In this document: positions 17,049 through 24,332 of the stretch, piece by piece
How the letters are laid out: the number at the start of each line of letters is the position of its first letter
How positions within the stretch are numbered: the stretch's first letter is position 1
NCBI RefSeq assembly: GCF_001045465.1
Contig: NZ_LFND01000008.1
Span: forward strand, 62,001 to 126,000
Direction: 5' to 3'
Source: Chryseobacterium angstadtii
Lineage (GTDB): Bacteria > Bacteroidota > Bacteroidia > Flavobacteriales > Weeksellaceae
DNA length: 64,000 nt
Made by a program: the position numbers and the translations under genes
The notes under the pieces: model-generated
Database searches by the model: none
Told to the model about the DNA's origin: nothing
The model's input: the letters and a program-made list of their open reading frames with translations, nothing else

Positions 17049-17594
17049 CTACTCCAAAATCTTCTGTAAAATTTTGGCTGCATTGTAAGCATCGTCTGCT
17101 CCGCTGTGGTGGTTTCCTTCAAACTCCATTTTCAGATGGTACAGCGCTCTTTTCAGTCCAATCATTTTATGGAGTCTGAAATGATCTCTGAATTCTTCCA
17201 TGATGTTCAGGTAGTTTCCGGTAAAAGGATTTTCTATTCCAAGCCAGTCGCACTGTTCAAAAATCTGCTCCTTATCAAAGTTGCCAAAACCGGCCCAGGT
17301 AAGTGCTGAAGGATGATAATCATCCATAATTTTTTCACAGGCCTCTTCAAAATAGATTCCTTTTTCTTCAATCAGCTGAGGTGTAATTCCTGTCAGTTTT
17401 GTACAGAAATCGTTGATCTCTGATCTTTCGGGAATTACATAAATGCTTTGCTTTTGGGAAATGGCTTTTGATTGTAAATTCAACTTGCAGATCCCTATTT
17501 CTATAATATCGACTTTCTGTCCTATGGGAATTCTGTCATTTTCCCAACAGGTAGCTTCCAAATCGATAATTAATATTTCGTTTGTTCTGTACAT
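17049..17594 (-). CDS. Eri1-like DEDDh 3'-5' exonuclease
   Basis: 181 residues, one exonuclease domain. Motifs in order: IIDLEATCWE (first Asp/Glu pair), TWAGFGNFDKEQ (second Asp) and NHHSGADDAYNAAKIL (catalytic His and last Asp). The LEATCWE form is typical of Eri1/3'hExo RNA exonucleases, which trim 3' ends of structured RNA. In an operon with tRNA genes, an RNA ligase and an RNase Z-like protein, trimming of damaged tRNA ends is a reasonable role (inference). Confidence 0.88.
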   Translation of the reverse strand: MYRTNEILIIDLEATCWENDRIPIGQKVDIIEIGICKLNLQSKAISQKQSIYVIPERSEINDFCTKLTGITPQLIEEKGIYFEEACEKIMDDYHPSALTWAGFGNFDKEQIFEQCDWLGIENPFTGNYLNIMEEFRDHFRLHKMIGLKRALYHLKMEFEGNHHSGADDAYNAAKILQKILE

Positions 17595-17669
17595 AGTTTT
17601 TTAATGTATAAAGTATTAAGGTACAATGTAAAAAGTATGAGCTTCATTGATCACAATGGCTTCCACTCA

Positions 17670-18236
17670 TTACTCACCTCTTGCTCCAAAAGGGGGCGAC
17701 CATTTTTTCCGTTTCATAATTTCCTTGACTTCTTGGTAGGAAATCGGGTAAAAGTTGTGGCAGTCTACTCCTACGTCGAAGCTTAAAGCCATCTCATCAT
17801 CGGGTAAAGTTCCGTGTGAATGCCCGTAGAGCTGCCATACACCGCGGTGCGATCCATTCCAGGTACGCATGGCGTAATGCAGGAGGATGATTTTCTGCTT
17901 ACCGTTATCGTTTTCAGGTTCGTCAATTTTCAGTTCATGATAATCTCTTATGGATTCAAACCGTTTGGTATAAGTAAGCGCGGCGCCTTCATGGTTCCCT
18001 TTGATCAAATGAATATTCCCGTTTAATCTGTCAAGAATTTCTTTGGTAAAATCCGGTTTTCCTAAACTGATGTCTCCAAGATGGTAGACGGTATCATTGG
18101 TCCCGATTTTCTCATTCCATCTTTTGATCATCTCTTCATGCATGTGATCTAAAGATTCGAATGGCCTTTCTGAAAATTTTATAATATTGGCGTGACCGAA
18201 ATGATGGTCTGCTGTAAAAAATATATTAGGTTTCAT
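17670..18236 (-). CDS. Calcineurin-like metallophosphoesterase
   Basis: 188 residues. Metal-binding motifs are all visible: ADHHFGH (DxH), YHLGDISLG (GD), IKGNHEGA (GNHE), and LYGHSHGT (GHxH). The small size is typical of phosphoesterases that act on RNA or nucleotide phosphates. In RNA-repair gene sets such enzymes can remove 2',3'-cyclic or terminal phosphates before ligation; that role here is inference from neighbours. Sits between the exonuclease gene and the RNase Z-like gene. Confidence 0.88.
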   Translation of the reverse strand: MKPNIFFTADHHFGHANIIKFSERPFESLDHMHEEMIKRWNEKIGTNDTVYHLGDISLGKPDFTKEILDRLNGNIHLIKGNHEGAALTYTKRFESIRDYHELKIDEPENDNGKQKIILLHYAMRTWNGSHRGVWQLYGHSHGTLPDDEMALSFDVGVDCHNFYPISYQEVKEIMKRKKWSPPFGARGE

Positions 18237-18395
18237 TTTTTTAATAATTTGTTTGTTTAATTTTTATTGTACTTTTTTAACCACGGATTTCACAGATTTG
18301 CACAGATGATTGTATTTATTTTTGGTGAGCATTAATGGCAGTTGTGTTTAAAAAATCAACTTTTTGAATATCTCTTTTGTGGTTTAAGTTTTTAA

Positions 18396-19340
18396 TTAAT
18401 TTTCTCGAAATGCTTTATAAAAAGCAGTTTCAACTTCAATAACATCGGTTTCCGTGTATCTTCTGGAAAAGTGGATTGGAACGGCCTCTTTAACCTGACA
18501 GTCTTTCATAATCTTTCCTGATGCAGACGCAAAACTGTGATAATTAAGCTTCGCCAATTCCTGATCAGAATCTTTATAAAAACTCTCAATGTATACGAGA
18601 TTCGCTTCACTGAAAACAGCCTTTATCTTCTCATAATTTTCTTCAATCGCTGCATGATCCATGATTACCCCAAGCCTGTAACCCTGATTCCTTTTCAGTA
18701 AATAAAACAGATCAGATACCTTGTAAACTGTTGTCTCAATCTCAATTTCCTTATCCTCATCATTATTTTCAAACGCTGTTTTCAACTCACTGATCCACTT
18801 TCCTTTTTTGAAGCCTGAAGCCTCTTCATGAAAGGTAATGGAATCTTTCTCCCTGAACAGATAAGCAATAGAATCTGTTTTATGATCGAGAATGGCAAAT
18901 TCTACTTTCACCTGTTCGTCTTCAAAAAGAAAATTCTGTGTTTTTACCAATTCCAGGTTCCAGTGCGGTGGACGAAGGATGTAAACATTAATTTCTTCAG
19001 GAGAAACTATTTCCCGGATTTCATACTCAATAGCTTTTTCGTCAATCAGATTCCATGTGTAAGATTTCAATCGTGATTCGATCTGATGATGAATATTTTT
19101 CGGTCCGCAGATGACAACTCTTTCTCTGCTTCCGATCTGATGTCTGAAAATTCCGTCAAAATTTGAAAAATGATCAATGTGTGTATGGCTGATGAATACT
19201 GCCGAAACCGACTGTACTTCTTTTACTGTCAGCAGGCTGGCTTCTCCGCAGTCGCACAGATAATGTTTTCCTGAATTTGCAATTTTTATTAATATACTGA
19301 TGTCTTCTCTCAAAAGACTTTTTATTTCTGGCTGTATCAT
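18396..19340 (-). CDS. RNase Z-like metallo-beta-lactamase-fold protein
   Basis: 314 residues. The zinc motif is SHTHIDHFSN (H52, H54, D56, H57). Further ligand regions are IMDHAAIEE and the C-terminal block NYHSFASASG ... AVPIHFSRRY, which matches the HST...THxSxRY pattern of RNase Z. RNase Z cuts tRNA precursors just after the discriminator base, needed for tRNAs without an encoded CCA, as here. It is longer in the middle than housekeeping RNase Z and divergent, so another RNA substrate is possible. Located in the operon downstream of fifteen tRNA-like genes. Confidence 0.78.
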   Translation of the reverse strand: MIQPEIKSLLREDISILIKIANSGKHYLCDCGEASLLTVKEVQSVSAVFISHTHIDHFSNFDGIFRHQIGSRERVVICGPKNIHHQIESRLKSYTWNLIDEKAIEYEIREIVSPEEINVYILRPPHWNLELVKTQNFLFEDEQVKVEFAILDHKTDSIAYLFREKDSITFHEEASGFKKGKWISELKTAFENNDEDKEIEIETTVYKVSDLFYLLKRNQGYRLGVIMDHAAIEENYEKIKAVFSEANLVYIESFYKDSDQELAKLNYHSFASASGKIMKDCQVKEAVPIHFSRRYTETDVIEVETAFYKAFREN

Positions 19341-19388
19341 GGTATTCGTTTTTAAACATAAAAAAGTTTCGGTAAAAATATACCGAAA

Positions 19389-20405
19389 CTAGACTTTAAG
19401 AGTCATCAACTCTTCTTTTATAAAATCAATAACTAAAGTATTCAGCTTTTTATTGATTCTTTTCTGTTCTTCTTTTTCCACGGAACTGAAAGCTGCCGGA
19501 AAGTCCTTTCCGAAATCTTCCAAAATATCCTGTGCAAAAAGACCTATGATTCTACCTATCATTTTAGGTTCAAATTCTCCCACTTTGCTTACCACATTAT
19601 GCAATCTGTTGACTGTAGCATATCTTTGGATTTCCTCCCAAATATTCTGGGCATTTTCAGAAAAATCTGCTGGTTTTTGTACCTTTTTCCGTTCTTTTTT
19701 AACCATTTTTGACTTTTCAATCCATTTTTCATTCTTGTTTTTAAGAATGACCCTGGCACCATTTCCAAAGTATCTGGTTTTCAAAGTTTTTACAATTGTT
19801 CCTTCACACATATTGTCTTCCATTTCGGGCAGGCCCAACCAGCCCGGAATTTTAGAGTCAAAAACATTCGGGAATCTCAAAGCGTCTTCAAGGCTGCCCT
19901 GAAAGAGAATTTTAGCGTAGAAAAAACCGGTTTCTTCAAAAATAGAATTCGCCGTATCTGTATCCAAATAAGTGGTTCCATTCAACTTAATATCGAATCC
20001 GTAAAATTCGTTATGAGGAGCGTATTCAATACCTTTCTGTACTTTTACAGCCTCTTTTACAGGTTCTACATCCTGATGTTGGTAGCCACCACCGAATAGT
20101 TCACCGTAGATCACTACCGTTTCCAGTTCCGGATGAATGGTTTTCACTTTTTGAAACAAATCAATTACATTTTTTCTGTAACGTTCTAAAATAAGGTGTG
20201 CGTTGTAGAATTTATCTTCTTTTTCAATGAAGGCGGTTCTTTTACCGATTTTAATTTCCTTTCCGTCGGTAAAGAAAGAGAAATTAGCACCGTGAACCTT
20301 CTCCTGCACGATGAAAACCTCATCCCCAAAGCCCTGCAACCTGATCTGATCGATCACGCGGGCCTGGTAAGCATTTTCTATTGAGTTATATGTTTTGAAA
20401 ATCAT
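19389..20405 (-). CDS. Rnl2-like RNA ligase
   Basis: 338 residues from ATG 20405 (an upstream in-frame ATG at 20435 would overlap the previous gene). The nucleotidyl-transferase motif I is QEKVHGANFSF with the AMP-accepting Lys at residue 36, in the same position and form as in T4 RNA ligase 2. Later motifs are IYGELFGGGY, YGFDIKL, EGTIVKT and ARVILKNKN. Length is close to Rnl2. Rnl2 enzymes reseal nicked double-stranded or bridged RNA, such as a cut tRNA anticodon arm. Operon context supports tRNA repair. Ends 48 bases before the RNase Z-like start. Confidence 0.92.
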   Translation of the reverse strand: MIFKTYNSIENAYQARVIDQIRLQGFGDEVFIVQEKVHGANFSFFTDGKEIKIGKRTAFIEKEDKFYNAHLILERYRKNVIDLFQKVKTIHPELETVVIYGELFGGGYQHQDVEPVKEAVKVQKGIEYAPHNEFYGFDIKLNGTTYLDTDTANSIFEETGFFYAKILFQGSLEDALRFPNVFDSKIPGWLGLPEMEDNMCEGTIVKTLKTRYFGNGARVILKNKNEKWIEKSKMVKKERKKVQKPADFSENAQNIWEEIQRYATVNRLHNVVSKVGEFEPKMIGRIIGLFAQDILEDFGKDFPAAFSSVEKEEQKRINKKLNTLVIDFIKEELMTLKV

Positions 20406-20409
20406 TTTT

Positions 20410-20973
20410 TTAGTTTTTAATCGTTTCCGATTCATTATTTTTCATTTGAGTAAGATGTCGCTGAGTGTGAAGTGAAAGAAAATAAATGTATTCATACACA
20501 TTGATTTTCCCAAGCTCATTCACGGTCATGGTCGTCTTACAGAGGAGGCCTTCACCATTTTTCATTAAGTCTAAATACCCTAAACACTGTTGGTACTGTT
20601 GAGCAACCAAACTTCTGATTTCACTCAGGTTCAACTCTCCTTTTGGTTCCATATGTTCCGGTCTTATCCATTCAAAAGCACCATATTCTCCTACTTTCTC
20701 AAATCTTTCATTATCGAAACTGTAGTTTTTTATTTCGGAATTCAGATCAAGCTCAAGATAATTCCGCACTCCTTTTTTGTACCCTTTTTCAATGAGGATG
20801 AGCAAATAAAAGTTGGTAAGATAAATATGTTCTAAAATCTGTTGAATCGTCCAACCTCCATTTGCAGGCAGATCATTCAATATTTTTTCATCTTTTCCAA
20901 ACCATCTGTCCACCTCATCAAAACTGAGTTTCAAATGCGTTTTTATATCCTGAATTAATCTAAAAATATCCAT
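20410..20973 (-). CDS. DinB-like four-helix protein
   Basis: 187 residues. GGWTIQQILEHIYLTNFYLL and FLSLHTQRHLTQMKN are the helices of DinB/YfiT proteins that carry the metal-binding histidines (here in LEHI and in LHTQRH). DinB-like proteins include thiol transferases and many of unknown function. Its ATG overlaps the stop of a short relic frame (TAATG), and it is the first gene after an internal promoter of the operon. Role in RNA repair unknown. Confidence 0.75.
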   Translation of the reverse strand: MDIFRLIQDIKTHLKLSFDEVDRWFGKDEKILNDLPANGGWTIQQILEHIYLTNFYLLILIEKGYKKGVRNYLELDLNSEIKNYSFDNERFEKVGEYGAFEWIRPEHMEPKGELNLSEIRSLVAQQYQQCLGYLDLMKNGEGLLCKTTMTVNELGKINVYEYIYFLSLHTQRHLTQMKNNESETIKN

Positions 20974-21026
20974 TACAATTTTTTATCGTTTTCCAAAAGG
21001 CTTAGAATATTTTCCTGCCTTTTCAT
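20973..21026 (-). pseudogene. C-terminal relic of a receiver-domain paralogue
   Basis: A 17-codon frame (MKRQENILSLLENDKKL) matches the last residues of the receiver protein encoded just upstream (KKNILSLLENFKQW). DNA identity is high over AATATTCTAAGCCTTTT. It ends with TAATG, sharing a base with the DinB-like start, so if translated it would couple to that gene. Most likely the tail of a deleted duplicate. Confidence 0.6.
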
Positions 21027-21074
21027 CAATCATCTTTAACTCCTTCTTTCGTAATCTCTGATATTTTGATGATG

Positions 21075-21110
21075 CAAAGTAAAAGAGCTATAACGCAATC
21101 TTTTTGCGCT
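21075..21110 (-). promoter_or_regulatory. Promoter with TGCGY-N8-TGCGY element (site 2)
   Basis: Minus strand reads AGCGCAAAAAGATTGCGTT (21110-21092) followed by TTACTTTG (21082-21075). Spacing to TTTG is 14 bases, and the downstream CATCATCAAAAT also resembles site 1 (CATTATCAAAAT). It gives the ligase half of the operon its own start. Confidence 0.75.
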
Positions 21111-21127
21111 GATCTAAAAAATGTTGA

Positions 21128-21499
21128 TTACCATTGTTTAAAATTTTCTAAAAGGCTTAGAATATTCTTCTTTCCTACCGGATTCATTGAATGACAATAG
21201 AATTTTGGAAGGTCCAAATAGTGATCCATACAGTAGTCTATCAGCCATTTGGCACAGTCATAGCCCGTTTTCTCTGTATATTCTTCAGAATTGGGTTTCA
21301 GATAATGAACGTCTGCCAGGTCATGATCAAAAGAGATGAGTTCCGGAAGTCCTTTTTCCACAATTCTGTTGACAAACTGCTCGTAATTGCGAACAATATG
21401 CCAGTCTTTTCTGAGGAAAATATCCTGTTTGGTATAATGATACGCTTCAATCGGGTATCTTATATCATCCAGAAATAATAATCTTTTGGTCATTTCCAT
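21128..21499 (-). CDS. Cyclic-phosphate-processing receiver-like protein
   Basis: 123 residues with a receiver-type fold: LLFLDDIRYP gives the paired acidic residues at the first strand end, LISFDHDLADV the second acidic cluster, and FYCHSMNPVG the later strand. The FDHDL-HS combination is the pattern I know from the family called cyclic-phosphate processing receiver, proposed to act on 2',3'-cyclic phosphate ends in RNA repair sets. Not a phosphotransfer response regulator, since no output domain is present. It lies 38 bases after the RNase H-like gene. Confidence 0.78.
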   Translation of the reverse strand: MEMTKRLLFLDDIRYPIEAYHYTKQDIFLRKDWHIVRNYEQFVNRIVEKGLPELISFDHDLADVHYLKPNSEEYTEKTGYDCAKWLIDYCMDHYLDLPKFYCHSMNPVGKKNILSLLENFKQW

Positions 21500-21537
21500 T
21501 GTTTTATTTTTTAGCCCGAAAGCCTAGTATAATTTTA

Positions 21538-22023
21538 TTAAACCATCATATCAGCACAATTGGTGCTTGCGAATGCATAAGGTTTTGCTTTAAACACATA
21601 TCCCATTCCCAGAATATAGCCCATCGCATCTTTCAATGCTGTATTGGATTTGAAATCCGGGTCGGTATTAATGTCTGCGTGTACCTCCATTTCCACACCA
21701 TAAGCATCCAGAACGGCACAGATAGCGTAAGCAATTTCTACGGATCTGTTCACCTCATTCAGCATTCGTTCTTTGATGCTGATTGTCTGTATTTGTCTTT
21801 CTTTTCTGATAAAGGTAAACGCTCCTTTTCCTTCGCGTACAAATACTACTGCCGTAGCATAATTAATTGCATCGCCGTAAACGTGGGAATCTGAACCCAC
21901 ACATACTTTCAGACGGTGACCATTGGCCTGTTCGCGGATGATGGCTTCTTCTACCAGCTGTGTGATAGATTTCCGGAAAAAATTTCCTTTCATATTCTGC
22001 CATACTTCTTGTTGCGTTTCCAT
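21538..22023 (-). CDS. YkuK-like (DUF458) RNase H-fold protein
   Basis: 161 residues. VCVGSDSHVYGDAINYATAV gives the first-strand Asp of an RNase H-like fold, VDAYGVEMEVHADINTDPD-type strand the middle acidic residues (HADINTD), and the end is FASTNCADMMV. I match it to YkuK/DUF458 proteins, predicted RNase H-like nucleases. It is the first protein gene after the tRNA array, about 107 bases downstream of the last tRNA, on the same strand, so tRNAs and enzymes are probably on one transcript. Confidence 0.78.
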   Translation of the reverse strand: METQQEVWQNMKGNFFRKSITQLVEEAIIREQANGHRLKVCVGSDSHVYGDAINYATAVVFVREGKGAFTFIRKERQIQTISIKERMLNEVNRSVEIAYAICAVLDAYGVEMEVHADINTDPDFKSNTALKDAMGYILGMGYVFKAKPYAFASTNCADMMV

Positions 22024-22129
22024 TTTTTTACATGTTTTAAATTCTGTTTTGTATTAATTTGTCAATTGTGAATTGTCAATTCGTTTTACGGTCAATTTTA
22101 TAAAATTCACCACCTGACCTTCACTTTTG

Positions 22130-22200
22130 CACTCCGAACAGGACTCGAACCTATACCATCAGTTTTGAAGACTGAGATGCTGCCATTACACTATCAGAGT
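22130..22200 (-). tRNA. tRNA-like, anticodon TCA (reads UGA)
   Basis: 71 nt. Acceptor ACTCTGA/TCGGAGT (seven pairs), short Gly-like D-arm, perfect anticodon stem TCAGT/ACTGA around loop CTTCAAA, so anticodon TCA; T-arm ATAGG/CCTGT. Discriminator G. An opal-reading or Trp(UCA)-type tRNA would be unexpected in this group. Last tRNA of the array. Confidence 0.75.
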
Positions 22201-22294
22201 TTTTATAAATAATGATTGATGAAAGATAATTGATACCATTGTGTAAATTTATTATCTGTTAATCATCATTCATCAATCATCATTTATGCTTTCG

Positions 22295-22368
22295 TGGAAC
22301 AGGCAGGAATCGAACCTGCGCCTCTAGTTTTTCAGACTAGCGTGCAACACCTTGTACACCACTCTTCC
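22295..22368 (-). tRNA. tRNA-Phe-like (GAA)
   Basis: 74 nt. Anticodon stem CTAGT/ACTAG, loop CTGAAAA gives GAA. D-arm GTGT/GCAC and T-arm GCAGG/CCTGC are complete. Acceptor GGAAGAG/CTGTTCC has one G-G mismatch. Discriminator A. Confidence 0.8.
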
Positions 22369-22464
22369 CTGTACATAAATAATGGGTAATGAGTAATTGG
22401 TAATGAATGATAACGAAATAGCGGTATTGCCATTCATCATTCATCGTTCATTATTTATGTTTTG

Positions 22465-22538
22465 TACAGAAAAAGGGATTCGAACCCTTACCATCTTGAT
22501 CCTAAATCAAGCGCGTCTGCCAGTTCCGCCATTTCTGC
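22465..22538 (-). tRNA. tRNA-Leu-like (TAG) without long variable arm
   Basis: 74 nt. The Leu-style D region (TGGCGGAACTGGCAGACGC) is followed by stem CTTGA/TCAAG with loop TTTAGGA, anticodon TAG. The variable region is only ATGGT, whereas bacterial Leu tRNAs carry a long extra arm. Acceptor GCAGAAA/TTTCTGT, T-arm AAGGG/CCCTT. Confidence 0.8.
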
Positions 22539-22639
22539 GAGTTTTATGAGTAGGCATTAATCAATAATTTTTAAAATTGACTTATTGACCATCCACAATT
22601 ATTCATTGCTCATTGCTTATTACCCATCATTAAAGGTTG

Positions 22640-22716
22640 GAGAAGGTCTGTACCTATATAAAACTATGCCTGTAAGTTTTGTCTGTAAGAACTTCTGCGC
22701 TTGACAAACCTTTCTC
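22640..22716 (-). ncRNA. Repeated spacer hairpin 1
   Basis: Long imperfect hairpin between tRNAs: GAGAAGGTCTGT (22640-22651) against ACAAACCTTTCTC (22704-22716). On the minus strand the loop holds the shared core AGCGCAGAAGTTCTTA. One of four related elements in the array. Confidence 0.5.
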
Positions 22717-22817
22717 TTTCCTGTTTTTCTGTGAATGATCAGCAGATCAGTTGTGTTTTCCCGATCTGAACTTTCATGGTATTATTGGTTCATATCTACT
22801 TTGACCATTCACGTCTG

Positions 22818-22889
22818 TACTCCATAAGGGAATCGAACCCTTGTTATCTGCTCGAAAGGCAGGCGTCCTAACCGTTAGACGAATGAAGC
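22818..22889 (-). tRNA. tRNA-Glu-like (TTC), copy 2
   Basis: 72 nt. Loop CTTTCGA gives TTC. Acceptor GCTTCAT/ATGGAGT, T-arm AAGGG/CCCTT, Glu-type D-arm GTCTAACGGTTAGGAC. Near-identical to the copy at 24115-24186, including flanking bases. One mismatch at the top of the anticodon stem. Confidence 0.85.
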
Positions 22890-22896
22890 GTTTAAA

Positions 22897-22967
22897 CCAA
22901 CCGACCAGGAATCGAACCTGAACAACAAGAGTACTTTTCCTGCATGCTGCCGTTACATTATCGGTGG
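22897..22967 (-). tRNA. Degenerate tRNA-like (AGT or unassigned)
   Basis: 71 nt. D-arm and T-arm (TCAGG/CCTGG) are recognisable. The anticodon stem CAGGA/TCTTG encloses AAAGTAC, giving AGT, but position 33 is A instead of U, so decoding is doubtful. Acceptor CCACCGA/TCGGTTG has one mismatch. Discriminator G. Confidence 0.55.
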
Positions 22968-22972
22968 TTTTG

Positions 22973-23055
22973 TGGAAGCTGTAGGATTCGAACCTACTCA
23001 GCATACAACAACAGATTTACAGTCTGCCCCGGCTCTCCAACTCCGGCGAGCTTCC
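22973..23055 (-). tRNA. tRNA-Tyr-like (GTA)
   Basis: 83 nt with a long variable arm as expected for bacterial Tyr. Acceptor GGAAGCT/AGCTTCC is perfect; loop CTGTAAA gives GTA; T-arm GTAGG/CCTAC. Discriminator A. This looks the most normal of the array. Confidence 0.88.
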
Positions 23056-23209
23056 CAGTTTAATAATGAGTAATAGGTAATTAGTAATGAGCAATTTTCT
23101 AATCTCTAATTAATTTTATAAATGATAAGTGATTAATGATCATTGATTTGTGATCTTACATCTACAACAACCAGCCACTTTCTAATTTCTAACTTCTAAT
23201 TTCTCTTGT

Positions 23210-23286
23210 GAAGAAAAACAAAGTCTGTCTTAATTTTTTGTTTGATATAAGAACTTCTTCGCTCGACAAACTTTTATTTTTTCTTC
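23210..23286 (-). ncRNA. Repeated spacer hairpin 2
   Basis: GAAGAAAAACAAAGTCTGTC (23210-23229) faces GACAAACTTTTATTTTTTCT (from 23265), giving a stem of nearly 20 pairs with G-U pairs only if read from the minus strand. Loop core on minus strand GCGAAGAAGTTCTTAT. Confidence 0.55.
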
Positions 23287-23344
23287 TGAACTAACTTAAT
23301 TTATAAATGATGATTGATAATTGATAATTGATTCCAGACTTACA

Positions 23345-23402
23345 ATTACCAGTCACTTTCTAACTTCTAACTTCTAACTTCTAACTTCTAATCTCTAATT
23401 TC
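23345..23402 (+). repeat. CTTCTAA heptamer repeat
   Basis: Four or more tandem copies of ACTTCTA in a spacer between tRNAs. The same heptamer recurs at 23177-23205, 23641-23684 and 24552-24597. Minus-strand RNA would read TTAGAAG repeats. Confidence 0.75.
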
Positions 23403-23408
23403 TCTTGT

Positions 23409-23485
23409 GAAGAAAAACAAAGCCTGTCTTAATTTTTTGTTTGATATAAGAACTTCTTCGCTCGACAAACTTTTACTTTTTCTCC
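23409..23485 (-). ncRNA. Repeated spacer hairpin 3
   Basis: Nearly identical to hairpin 2. One stem base differs (AAAGCCTGTC for AAAGTCTGTC), turning a pair into G-U on the minus strand and so preserving the stem. Confidence 0.55.
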
Positions 23486-23510
23486 GGAACTTATCTCATT
23501 TTAGTTCTTG

Positions 23511-23592
23511 AGATGGTCATGGGATTCAAACCCATTCAGCATATGCAACGGTTTTGCAGACCGCCCCGACTCTTCCACTTCGGCGCGCCATC
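23511..23592 (-). tRNA. tRNA with Tyr-like body and Cys anticodon (GCA)
   Basis: 82 nt. D region GCCGAAGTGGAAGAGTCGGG and the long variable stretch TTGCATATGCTGA match the Tyr-like tRNA at 22973-23055 (GCCGGAGTTGGAGAGCCGGG, TTGTTGTATGCTGA). The loop CTGCAAA gives GCA. T-loop is TTTGAAT instead of TTCGAAT, and only five acceptor pairs form. Bacterial Cys tRNAs have short variable loops, so this is probably Tyr-derived. Confidence 0.75.
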
Positions 23593-23685
23593 GGATGTGA
23601 TGATAAATGATAGTTGATCCCAGACTTACAATTACAAACCACTTTCTAACTTCTAACTTCTAACTTCTAGTTTCTAACTTCTAAT

Positions 23686-23767
23686 AAAAAAAGAAAAAGG
23701 CGGTCTGTATTTTCCATATTTGGCGTAAAGATCTTCTGCTCTTGACCCACCTGTTTTCTTCTCTTTT
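23686..23767 (-). ncRNA. Repeated spacer hairpin 4 (diverged)
   Basis: The stem is AAAAAGGCGGTC against GACCCACCTGTTTT. Compared with hairpins 2 and 3 both strands changed together (GTTTGTC to GGTGGGTC), keeping pairing. Loop core on minus strand is AGAGCAGAAGATCTTT. Confidence 0.5.
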
Positions 23768-23792
23768 GAAACAATTAACATTTAGTTATCTG

Positions 23793-23864
23793 CGATTCCG
23801 GAAAGATTCGAACTTTCAACTTTTGGTTTAACAAACCGATGCTCTGCCGTTGAGCTACGAAATC
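23793..23864 (-). tRNA. tRNA-Asn-like (GTT)
   Basis: 72 nt. Loop TTGTTAA gives GTT. Acceptor GATTTCG/CGGAATC, T-arm GAAAG/CTTTC, D-arm GCTC/GAGC. One mismatch in the anticodon stem. Its acceptor 5' strand and D start are identical to the Ile-like tRNA next to it. Confidence 0.78.
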
Positions 23865-23936
23865 AATAATTGATGTTTGATTAATGATAAATGATGGCCT
23901 CCACTAATCCGTGCTTTCATCTTCTAACATCTTCTG

Positions 23937-24010
23937 TAATTCCGGAAGGACTCGAACCTTCAACCTTCGGTGTATCAGACCGACACTCTAACCACTTGAG
24001 CTACGAAATC
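23937..24010 (-). tRNA. tRNA-Ile-like (GAT)
   Basis: 74 nt. Stem TCGGT/ACCGA, loop CTGATAC, anticodon GAT. Acceptor GATTTCG/CGGAATT, T-arm GAAGG/CCTTC. Discriminator A. Confidence 0.82.
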
Positions 24011-24114
24011 GTTTTTTGTTTGCGAATGGAAAACAGTTAATTGTTAATTATCAATTCGTTTTGCTGTCAATTTTTTTAATTCACTTGCGCAGCAAAATTC
24101 ACCATTCACTTTTG

Positions 24115-24186
24115 TACTCCATAAGGGAATCGAACCCTTGCTGTCTGCTCGAAAGGCAGGTGTCCTGGCCGTTAGACGAATGGAGC
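24115..24186 (-). tRNA. tRNA-Glu-like (TTC), copy 1
   Basis: 72 nt. Acceptor GCTCCAT/ATGGAGT, loop CTTTCGA with anticodon TTC, T-arm AAGGG/CCCTT. Second near-identical copy at 22818-22889. Confidence 0.85.
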
Positions 24187-24194
24187 AAAACTGG

Positions 24195-24266
24195 TCTGGA
24201 AAGCAAGATTCGAACTTGCGACCTCCCGCGTCCAAGGCGGGTAAACAACCACCGTTATCTTTCCAG
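24195..24266 (-). tRNA. tRNA-Pro-like (TGG)
   Basis: 72 nt. Perfect anticodon stem CCCGC/GCGGG around CTTGGAC, anticodon TGG. Acceptor CTGGAAA/TTTCCAG perfect, T-arm GCAAG/CTTGC. The D-arm (TAACGGTGGTTGTTTA) is odd, with only about three pairs. Confidence 0.78.
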
Positions 24267-24332
24267 TTTTTAAGGCTCTGTTTCCAATTTTTTCCGGGAG
24301 ACAGCCGGAGCTAAAATTTTCTTTGAACCTTG

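Noticed and set aside
22130..22200. Explanation of the in-frame stops at 4024 and 16555 by suppressor tRNAs
   Set aside because: The odd tRNAs read UGA, while the stops are UAG and UAA.
22774..23004. ORF of 76 codons across two tRNAs
   Set aside because: It crosses the Glu-like and degenerate tRNAs and the Tyr-like T-arm; its codons are tRNA sequence read by chance.
24016..24273. Plus-strand ORF of 85 codons with RESNPC-type peptide
   Set aside because: It runs antisense through the Glu-like and Pro-like tRNAs; such peptides are a well-known artefact of tRNA reading.
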